Source of the DNA: Oscillospiraceae bacterium
Lineage (GTDB): Bacteria; Bacillota; Clostridia; Oscillospirales; Oscillospiraceae
Direction of reading: 5' to 3'
Length of the DNA stretch: 5,371 bases
NCBI GenBank assembly: GCA_017458025.1
Contig: JAFTGG010000128.1
Location: forward strand, 1 to 5,371
In this document: positions 1-4,712 of the stretch, piece after piece
Layout: each line of letters starts with the position of its first letter
How positions within the stretch are numbered: the first letter of the stretch is position 1
The notes under the pieces: model-generated
Databases searched by the model: none
The model's input: the letters and a program-made list of their open reading frames with translations, nothing else
Told to the model about the DNA's origin: nothing
Position numbers and translations under genes: made by a program

Positions 1-197
1 ACCTCGTCGGAAACGCCGTCAGCCGGCAGCGCCGGCGCCGCGGGAGCCGCGGGAGCGGGCGCGGCGGCCTTCGGTTCCTCCGCTTGGAACCGGCTCATGA
101 CCTTACCCATCAGCAGCGTCAGGAAAATGATGCAGGTGAGCCCCAAAAACGTGACGCCCATACCCATCACACAGACAAACAGATTCGATACTTCCAT
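1..197 (-). CDS. oadG: OadG-family sodium-pump decarboxylase gamma subunit (partial, 3' end outside window)
   Basis: The minus strand encodes 65 complete codons from an ATG at 195-197 and then leaves the window on the left, so the gene is incomplete. The start is preceded by AAAGGGAG about 8 bases away. Residues 6-30 form one hydrophobic membrane helix containing a GMGVTFLGL stretch followed by a basic end (GKVMSRFQ), which is the usual pattern at the N-terminus of OadG-type small subunits. From about residue 42 the chain becomes a Pro/Ala-rich linker, also usual in this family. In known systems OadG anchors and assembles the biotin-dependent decarboxylase (oxaloacetate, methylmalonyl-CoA or glutaconyl-CoA) with the sodium-pumping beta subunit. 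Which substrate applies here cannot be told, because the partner genes would lie outside the window. It is divergent from the sensor-kinase operon. A different short single-pass membrane protein is possible but less likely. Confidence 0.78.
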   Translation of the reverse strand, partial: MEVSNLFVCVMGMGVTFLGLTCIIFLTLLMGKVMSRFQAEEPKAAAPAPAAPAAPALPADGVSDE

Positions 198-246
198 ACT
201 CAATTCTCCCTTTCTTTCCGCAAATTTTTGCCGAAATCCGAGAGCT

Positions 247-255
247 ATTATCGCA
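247..255 (-). promoter_or_regulatory. candidate extended -10 promoter for the oadG-like gene
   Basis: Read on the minus strand, the sequence is TGCGATAAT, an extended -10 element (TGn plus five of six consensus bases). It lies about 50 bases upstream of the oadG-like ATG, which predicts a leader of roughly 40 bases. I see no good -35 hexamer at 16-18 bases, so the call depends on the extended -10 alone. Confidence 0.4.
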
Positions 256-324
256 TGAAAGGCCGTTCAGCCGCCGGAAAGAGAAGGCCGCGGCGCGTAA
301 AGGGCGCAAAAAGAAACGCCGTCT

Positions 325-383
325 TTCCGTTAATTTGTCATAAATCCATTGTTTTGCGGCAGATCCGGCCAATCTTAACGGAA
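325..383. repeat. perfect 9-bp inverted repeat in the divergent control region
   Basis: TTCCGTTAA at 325-333 and TTAACGGAA at 375-383 are exact reverse complements, with their centres 50 bp apart (about five helical turns). The right arm ends 16 bases upstream of the TGCTATAAT element that probably drives the kinase operon. The pair lies upstream of both candidate start sites, so it would act as DNA and not as an RNA hairpin in either mRNA. OmpR/PhoB-family regulators such as the KdpE-like protein encoded downstream bind repeated half-sites, so an operator role is possible, but this is inference and the repeat could be chance. Confidence 0.35.
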
Positions 384-398
384 TTTTAGCGTCTGATA

Positions 399-407
399 TG
401 CTATAAT
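399..407 (+). promoter_or_regulatory. extended -10 promoter of the kinase/regulator/DUF1538/P-II operon
   Basis: TGCTATAAT at 399-407 is a perfect extended -10 (TGn followed by TATAAT). It stands 42 bases before the kinase ATG, predicting a leader of about 35 bases. No convincing -35 hexamer is present at 16-18 bases. TTAACG at 375-380 is the nearest look-alike but is 21 bases away. A weak -35 with a strong extended -10 is common at activator-dependent promoters, and the inverted-repeat arm at 375-383 falls just where an activator could sit. Confidence 0.65.
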
Positions 408-448
408 ATAAAATACGAGGAAATCGGGCGCGAGAGGAGGCGGCGCAG

Positions 449-1525
449 ATGCGAAAGAACGGACGTATGCCGCGCGCGCTGCGCGACGCGCTGCTGACGG
501 CGGCCGTGCTTGCCGCCGCGGTGGGGCTGAGCGCCCTGCTCGGCCGCTTTACCGAGGAGGATACCTCCGTCGGCTTCGTGTTCGTGCTCGCGGTCGCGTT
601 CGTTTCGCGCTGGACGGAGGGCTACTTCTGGGGCATCTTCAGCTCCTTTTTCGGCGTGGTCTGCGTCAACTATGTGTTCACCTATCCGTATTGGGAGTTC
701 AACTTCACGATGACGGGCTATCCGCTGACGTTCGTGACGCTGCTCGCCGTGGCGCTGATGGTCAGCGCGATGACGACGCAGATCAAGCGTCAGGAGCGCC
801 TGCGGCTCGAGACCGAGCGCGAGGCGATGCGCGCGGACCTGCTTCGGGCGATGTCGCACGATATTCGCACGCCGCTCACCTCCATCGTCGGCAACACGGC
901 GGCGGTGCTGGAGGACAAGGGCGCGCTCTCGACGGAGCAGAAGCGCGCGCTGCTGCGCGACGTGAACGAGGACGCGCAGTGGCTGATCCGCATGGTGGAG
1001 AACATTTTGTCCATTACGCGTATCCGCGGCGGAGAGGAGCGCCTCGCCACCGATTATGAGGCGGCGGAGGAGATCGTCGGCGTCGCGGCGGGGAAGTTCT
1101 CGAAGCGATTTCCGCAGGTCGCCGTATCGCTTGAGGTGCCGGACGAGGTGCTGCTCGTGCCGATGGACGCGACGCTCATTCGGCAGGTCGTTATGAACCT
1201 GCTCGAAAACGCGGTCATTCACGGCGGCGCGCAGCATATCCGCCTGCGCGTGGAGCGCGACGGCGAGAACGCCTGCTTCATCGTCAGAGACGACGGCAGG
1301 GGCATCGCCCGAGAGAAGCTTCCGACGCTGTTCGACGCGGACGCGGGAACGCCGCGCGGCGGCGCCGACGGGAAGAAGAACATGGGCATCGGGCTTTCGG
1401 TCTGCCGTACCATCGTCAAGGCGCACGGCGGTTCGATAACGGCGGAAAATCCGCCGGACGGCGGCGCGTGTTTTCGGTTCTACCTGCCATTAAAGGAGGA
1501 AAAGCAGCTTGAAACTGAAGGATAA
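449..1525 (+). CDS. short KdpD-like membrane sensor histidine kinase (DUF4118, HisKA, HATPase_c)
   Basis: The 358-residue product has four predicted membrane helices at about 13-32, 41-54, 57-77 and 92-110, matching the DUF4118 membrane unit of KdpD. A HisKA domain follows at about 120-190 with the phosphoacceptor His137 in MSHDIRTPLTS, then an ATPase domain at about 236-350 with the N-box Asn254 (NLLENAV), the G1 box DDGRG (282-285) and the G2 box GIGLS (313-317). All catalytic motifs look intact. Full KdpD proteins are about 900 residues and carry an N-terminal KdpD sensor domain plus a universal-stress-like domain. Both are absent here and there is no room upstream for them. AGGAGG at 435-440 lies 8 bases from the ATG. 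The protein should autophosphorylate and pass phosphate to the KdpE-like regulator whose gene overlaps its last 17 bases. The signal it senses is unknown; potassium or membrane stress is only a guess from homology. Confidence 0.93.
   Translation: MRKNGRMPRALRDALLTAAVLAAAVGLSALLGRFTEEDTSVGFVFVLAVAFVSRWTEGYFWGIFSSFFGVVCVNYVFTYPYWEFNFTMTGYPLTFVTLLAVALMVSAMTTQIKRQERLRLETEREAMRADLLRAMSHDIRTPLTSIVGNTAAVLEDKGALSTEQKRALLRDVNEDAQWLIRMVENILSITRIRGGEERLATDYEAAEEIVGVAAGKFSKRFPQVAVSLEVPDEVLLVPMDATLIRQVVMNLLENAVIHGGAQHIRLRVERDGENACFIVRDDGRGIAREKLPTLFDADAGTPRGGADGKKNMGIGLSVCRTIVKAHGGSITAENPPDGGACFRFYLPLKEEKQLETEG
1494..1511 (+). promoter_or_regulatory. ribosome binding site that fixes the TTG start of the response regulator
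   Basis: AGGAGG at 1494-1499 lies 9 bases before TTG at 1509-1511, inside the end of the kinase gene. The KdpE-like reading frame has no ATG before codon 43, which is already inside the receiver domain, so this site and the TTG are the only sensible start. Confidence 0.85.
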
Positions 1526-2219
1526 GGTGCTTATCATTGAAGATGAGCAGAGCATCAGCAATTTCATCTCGACGATCCTGAACGCCAACGACTACGACAC
1601 CCTTACCGCCGCCGGCGGGGAGGAGGCGCTCTCAATGATTACGTCGCATTGTCCGGACATTATCATTCTCGACCTGGGGCTGCCGGACATGGACGGGCTC
1701 GATATCCTGCGCGAGGTGCGCTCGTGGTCGAATCTGCCGGTCATCGTCGTCTCGGCGCGCACGCACGAGCACGATAAGGTCGCGGCGCTGGACATGGGAG
1801 CGGACGACTATATCGAAAAGCCGTTCGGCACGAGCGAGCTGCTCGCCCGTATCCGCACGGCGATCCGCCACACGCGCACGCCGCTGACCAACGGCGGCAT
1901 CGCGCAGTCGGGCAAGTTTTCCGTCGGCGGCCTCACCATCGACTATGACAAGCACCATGTGCTGGTCGACGGCACGGACGTGCACCTGACGCTCAACGAG
2001 TTCAAGATTGTGGCGCTGCTCGGCAAGTACGCGGGCAAGGTGCTGACCTATGACTATATGATCCGCGAGATCTGGGGCCCCAAGGCAAAGGCGGACAACC
2101 AGATCCTGCGCGTCAACATGGCGAATATCCGCCGCAAGATCGAAAAGAACCCCGCGGCGCCGGAGTACATATTCACCGAGATCGGCGTCGGCTACCGCAT
2201 GCGGGACGAGGACGAATGA
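1509..2219 (+). CDS. kdpE: KdpE-like OmpR/PhoB-family response regulator
   Basis: The 236-residue protein has a receiver domain at about 5-120 and a winged-helix DNA-binding domain at about 138-232. The acidic pocket is Glu11-Asp12, the phosphoacceptor is Asp55 within LDLGLPDMDG, and the switch and conserved residues are Ser82, Tyr101 and Lys104 (ADDYIEKPFG). The LDLGLPD segment, PVIVVSAR, the DKVAALDMGADDY run, GKVLT, WGP and the final TEIGVGYR all resemble KdpE closely. The start is TTG, supported by AGGAGG 9 bases upstream. The gene overlaps the kinase gene by 17 bases and the DUF1538 gene by 4, so the three are probably translationally coupled. Its normal family target is kdpFABC, but none of those genes is here. 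Regulation of its own operon, perhaps through the inverted repeat at 325-383, is the simplest proposal and is inference. Confidence 0.95.
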   Translation: MKLKDKVLIIEDEQSISNFISTILNANDYDTLTAAGGEEALSMITSHCPDIIILDLGLPDMDGLDILREVRSWSNLPVIVVSARTHEHDKVAALDMGADDYIEKPFGTSELLARIRTAIRHTRTPLTNGGIAQSGKFSVGGLTIDYDKHHVLVDGTDVHLTLNEFKIVALLGKYAGKVLTYDYMIREIWGPKAKADNQILRVNMANIRRKIEKNPAAPEYIFTEIGVGYRMRDEDE

Positions 2220-3754
2220 TGCTGTACCGGACCCGATTACAGGAAAAATTGGACGAGGCGCTGCAAGCGGTGCTGCCCATCATCGCGATCGTGCTGGCGC
2301 TGTCGCTGACCATCGCGCCGATGACGAGCAGCGTGCTGCTGGCGTTTCTGCTCGGCGGCGTGCTGCTGATCGCGGGCATGATGTTCTTCACCCTCGGCGC
2401 GGAGCTCGCTATGGAGCCGATGGGCGAGCAGGTGGGCAGCAAGATCACGCGGACGCGCAAGCTCTGGATCATTCTGCCGACGGGCTTTCTGCTCGGCGCG
2501 CTCATCACCGTGTCCGAGCCGGACTTACAGGTTCTCGCCGGACAAGTTCAGTCTATCCCGAACAATGTGCTGATCTTCTCCGTCGCGGGCGGCGTGGGGC
2601 TGTTCCTGACGCTGGCGCTGCTGCGTATGCTGCTGGGCGTGAAGCTGCGGACGCTGCTGCTCGTCTTTTACGCGGCGGTCATCGCGCTCGCGTTCGCCGC
2701 GCCCGCGGACTTTCTCGCTGTGGCGTTCGACGCGGGCGGCGTGACCACGGGGCCGATGACGGTGCCGTTTATCCTCGCGTTCGGCGTGGGCATTTCCGCG
2801 ATCCGCAGCGACAGCAAGGCGCATGGCGACAGCTTCGGCCTCATCGCGCTCTGCTCCGTCGGCCCGATCCTGGCGGTGCTGGCGCTGAGCCTCATCTACC
2901 GCGTGGACGGCGCGGACTACAGCGCCGCCGTCGTGCCGAATTTCACCGATTCCGTCGAGCTGCGCCAACTGTTCACGCACGCGCTGCCGACATACCTGCG
3001 CGAGATCGCGACGGCGCTGCTGCCGATCATGGCGTTTTTCGGCGTCTTTCAGGTCACGAGCCTGCACCTCGGGAAAAAGACGCTGACGCGCATCGGCGTC
3101 GGGCTGCTGTATACATACGTTGGGCTGGTGCTGTTCCTGACGGGCATGAACGTCGGCTTCATGCCGGCGGGCACCTACCTCGGCGAGACGCTGGCGGGGC
3201 TTCCGTACCGCTGGATCATCATTCCCGTCGGCATGCTCATCGGTTACTTCATCGTCAAGGCGGAGCCGGCGGTGTACGTCCTCATGAAGCAGGTCGAGGA
3301 GCTGACGAGCGGCGCCATCACCGGCGCGGCGCTTCAGCGGAGCCTGTCGGTGGGCGTCGCGGTGTCCATCGGCCTTGCGATGATCCGCGTGCTGAGCGGC
3401 ATTTCGATCCTTTATCTCATCATTCCCGGCTATGCGCTGGCGCTGGGGTTGAGCTTTTTCGTGCCGGACATCTTCACCGCCATCGCGTTTGACTCCGGCG
3501 GCGTCGCGTCCGGCCCCATGACCGCGACGTTTCTGCTGCCGCTCGCGACGGGCGCGTGCCTCGCCGCCGGCGGGAACGTGGTCACGGACGCGTTCGGCGT
3601 GGTCGCTATGGTCGCCATGACGCCGCTTATCGCCATTCAGCTTCTCGGCGTTTCGTACAGCCTGCGCGAGCAGCGCGGCAAGCAGGCAGTCGAAGCGGAA
3701 AGCGTCGATCGGGAGATTGATTGGCTGGACGACTATGAGATCATCGCGCTGTGA
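2216..3754 (+). CDS. DUF1538 polytopic membrane protein with two homologous halves, putative transporter
   Basis: This is a 512-residue very hydrophobic protein with about 12-14 membrane segments, recognised as DUF1538. It consists of two direct repeats of about 250 residues. Matching motifs appear twice at nearly constant offset: SEPD (100-103) and AEPA (349-352), FDAGGVTTGPMT (171-182) and FDSGGVASGPMT (425-436), and DSFG (205-208) and DAFG (458-461). The Gly-rich GGVxxGPMT segments have helix-breaking character, as in the substrate sites of secondary transporters, so a transport or channel role is likely. The substrate is unknown. The start overlaps the regulator stop as ATGA, with a second ATG one codon on and only a weak GAGG upstream, so it probably depends on coupled translation. 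The downstream gene encodes a P-II-like protein, a class of soluble regulator that commonly controls neighbouring membrane transporters. Family membership is secure; function is inference. Confidence 0.92.
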   Translation: MMLYRTRLQEKLDEALQAVLPIIAIVLALSLTIAPMTSSVLLAFLLGGVLLIAGMMFFTLGAELAMEPMGEQVGSKITRTRKLWIILPTGFLLGALITVSEPDLQVLAGQVQSIPNNVLIFSVAGGVGLFLTLALLRMLLGVKLRTLLLVFYAAVIALAFAAPADFLAVAFDAGGVTTGPMTVPFILAFGVGISAIRSDSKAHGDSFGLIALCSVGPILAVLALSLIYRVDGADYSAAVVPNFTDSVELRQLFTHALPTYLREIATALLPIMAFFGVFQVTSLHLGKKTLTRIGVGLLYTYVGLVLFLTGMNVGFMPAGTYLGETLAGLPYRWIIIPVGMLIGYFIVKAEPAVYVLMKQVEELTSGAITGAALQRSLSVGVAVSIGLAMIRVLSGISILYLIIPGYALALGLSFFVPDIFTAIAFDSGGVASGPMTATFLLPLATGACLAAGGNVVTDAFGVVAMVAMTPLIAIQLLGVSYSLREQRGKQAVEAESVDREIDWLDDYEIIAL

Positions 3755-3760
3755 GAAAAA

Positions 3761-3804
3761 CGCCATTTCGCGCGCCGCTCGCGCGGCAGCCGTGAAATAT
3801 GGCG
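3761..3804 (+). other. strong intergenic hairpin without a U-run
   Basis: The gap between the DUF1538 and P-II-like genes holds a compact hairpin: GCCGC at 3774-3778 pairs with GCGGC at 3783-3787 around a TCGC loop. The outer strands CGCCAT at 3761-3766 and ATGGCG at 3799-3804 can close it, with further pairing of TTC at 3767-3769 to GAA at 3794-3796. No T-tract follows on the plus strand, so it is unlikely to be a full terminator. It may protect or mark a processing end so that the P-II-like message is made in a different amount from the transporter message. Read on the minus strand the hairpin is followed by TTTTT, but no minus-strand gene ends here. Confidence 0.5.
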
Positions 3805-3832
3805 AAAGATCCTCAGGAGGATTTTATAGCCT

Positions 3833-4564
3833 ATGTCGGAACTCTATCTGATGACGACCGTGATCGACCGCAAGCAGATGCCCCGCTTTGTGGCGCTCTA
3901 CCAGATGCACGGTATTTTGACGAGCTTCATTTCGCTCGGGCGGGGCACCTTTACCGGCGAACGGGCGGGCTATCTGTTCGGGCAGTCGGAGAAAGCGGTC
4001 TGCTTCTCCCTCGTGACGCGGAAGACGTGGCGCGCGGCAAAGCGCGGCATGCAGAAGACGCTGCATATCGACGTGCCGGGCGTCGGCGTCGCGTTCATTA
4101 TGCCGATGAGCAGCATCGGCGGGCGGCGGGAGCTGGCGTTTTTGACCGAAGGGCAGAACTTTGAAAGGGGTGAGGAGAGCACCATGCAGGGGACTGATCG
4201 GGAGCTGATCGTCATCATCGGCAATCAGGGTTACAGCGAAATGATTATGGACGCCGCGCGCGCGGCGGGCGCCTACGGCGGCACGATCGTCAACGCCCGC
4301 GGCACGGGCATGGAGCGCGCCGAGAAGTTCCTCGGCATCTCGCTCGCCTCGGAGAAGGATATGATCTTCATCGTCGCCAAGACCGCGCAGCGCGACGCTA
4401 TTATGCAGTCGGTCATGTTCAAGGCGGGCATGGAGACGCCCGCGAAGGCGATCGCGTTCTCGCTGCCGGTCGCGGACACGGCGGGGCTGCGCCTCGTCGA
4501 CGAGGACGAGGAGGACGCGGAGCCGGCGGAACCGCGTCCTGAAGCGGCGGACGCCAAAGCATAA
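3833..4564 (+). CDS. tandem P-II-like (GlnB-fold) regulatory protein
   Basis: The 243-residue product has two P-II-like domains, about 3-98 and 124-218, joined by a polar linker and followed by an acidic, Ala/Pro-rich tail (about 221-243). Both halves show the order expected of the ferredoxin-like P-II fold: a hydrophobic strand, a helix, GRGT (36-39) or ARGTG (155-159), a T-loop region, a second hydrophobic strand and a final strand ending in Pro (FIMP at 88-91; AFSLP in the second half). Classical P-II proteins are about 112 residues with one domain. The T-loop tyrosine context of GlnB and the TGxxGDGKIFV nucleotide loop are not retained; PGVGVAF (82-88) stands in that place in the first half. 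Ligand binding may therefore differ. AGGAGG at 3815-3820 lies 12 bases from the ATG. Its position behind the DUF1538 gene suggests it gates that protein by direct contact. The fold call is fairly firm; the role is inference. Confidence 0.85.
   Translation: MSELYLMTTVIDRKQMPRFVALYQMHGILTSFISLGRGTFTGERAGYLFGQSEKAVCFSLVTRKTWRAAKRGMQKTLHIDVPGVGVAFIMPMSSIGGRRELAFLTEGQNFERGEESTMQGTDRELIVIIGNQGYSEMIMDAARAAGAYGGTIVNARGTGMERAEKFLGISLASEKDMIFIVAKTAQRDAIMQSVMFKAGMETPAKAIAFSLPVADTAGLRLVDEDEEDAEPAEPRPEAADAKA
4164..4186 (+). promoter_or_regulatory. possible internal ribosome binding site and ATG between the two P-II-like domains
   Basis: AAAGGGG at 4164-4170 and GAGGAG at 4172-4177 lie just before an in-frame ATG at 4184-4186 (codon 118), with 6 bases between GAGGAG and the ATG. 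The ATG falls in the linker directly before the second domain. If used, it would produce a separate protein of 126 residues holding only the second P-II-like domain and acidic tail. The linker residues encoded here are Glu/Arg/Gly-rich, so the purine-rich sequence could also be a side effect of coding. Confidence 0.45.
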
Positions 4565-4569
4565 AACGC

Positions 4570-4600
4570 ATCGGAGCGGCGCGAGCCGCTCCGATTTTTT
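4570..4600 (+). terminator. intrinsic terminator of the four-gene operon
   Basis: A perfect 11-bp stem, ATCGGAGCGGC at 4570-4580 with GCCGCTCCGAT at 4585-4595, closes on a GCGA tetraloop and is followed by an unbroken T-run to 4600. It begins five bases after the P-II-like stop codon. Confidence 0.96.
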
Positions 4601-4626
4601 GCCGCGCGCACATGAATTTTTTGGCG

Positions 4627-4650
4627 CAACCGCTTCGGTTGACAGCCGAA
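4627..4650. repeat. two overlapping dyads around TTGACA upstream of the XRE gene
   Basis: CAACCG at 4627-4632 and CGGTTG at 4636-4641 form a perfect 6-bp dyad around CTT. TTCGG at 4634-4638 and CCGAA at 4646-4650 form a second dyad around TTGACAG. The two share the 4634-4641 segment, so only one could form at a time as a hairpin. XRE regulators usually bind short dyads in their own promoters, making this a candidate operator. CGCAAC also occurs three times nearby, at 4625, 4659 and 4668. Confidence 0.35.
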
Positions 4651-4661
4651 TTGGTAGACGC
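4645..4661 (+). other. tRNA-Leu D-arm-like fragment, not a complete tRNA
   Basis: The 17 bases here match the bacterial tRNA-Leu D-arm pattern GCGGAATTGGTAGACGC at all but one position (GCC in place of GCG at the start). That change breaks one of the three D-stem pairs. No acceptor stem, anticodon stem, variable arm or GGTTCGAATCC-like T arm follows, so it is not a working tRNA gene. It may be a relic of a tRNA gene, a structured leader piece or a coincidence. Confidence 0.35.
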
Positions 4662-4683
4662 AACTGCCGCAACGGAGTATGAT
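4655..4683 (+). promoter_or_regulatory. candidate promoter of the XRE gene
   Basis: TAGACG at 4655-4660 (four of six -35 bases) is 17 bases from TATGAT at 4678-4683 (five of six -10 bases), predicting a start near 4690 and a short leader of about 22 bases. A perfect TTGACA lies at 4639-4644, but nothing like a -10 stands at 16-18 bases from it, so the weaker pair is preferred. Confidence 0.35.
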
Positions 4684-4712
4684 TGGGTCAGAAAACCGAG
4701 GAGGCATCAAGC

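Noticed and set aside
220..231. GCAAATTTTTGC near-palindrome in the oadG-like leader
   Set aside because: Five-base arms at an AT-rich spot just upstream of the ribosome binding site; too short to support a function.
303..320. GGCG...CGCC pair flanking an A-rich stretch as a terminator or hairpin
   Set aside because: Only four pairs with a 10-base loop and no gene end nearby; expected by chance in this composition.
84..389. Short open frames on both strands across the left intergenic region (84-389 plus; 103-372 minus)
   Set aside because: Neither has a ribosome binding site or recognisable sequence. Both overlap the OadG-like start in the wrong frame and cover the promoter region.
401..1426. 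Long minus-strand open frame opposite the sensor kinase
   Set aside because: Its product is an Arg/His/Ala-rich low-complexity chain, typical of the antisense strand of a GC-rich gene, while the plus strand encodes an intact kinase with all motifs.
2525..3766. Long minus-strand open frame opposite the DUF1538 gene
   Set aside because: Composition is Arg/Asp/His-rich without any domain, and the plus frame is a clear membrane protein with duplicated motifs.
4639..4667. TTGACA at 4639 as the -35 of a standard promoter
   Set aside because: At 16-18 bases the matching -10 positions read CAACTG, AACTGC or ACTGCC, none resembling TATAAT.
3824..4672. Long minus-strand open frame opposite the P-II-like gene
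   Set aside because: It runs straight through the terminator at 4570-4600, has a biased composition and no recognisable domain.
4645..4712. Complete tRNA-Leu gene
   Set aside because: No acceptor stem, anticodon stem or T arm can be drawn around the D-arm-like stretch, and one D-stem pair is broken.
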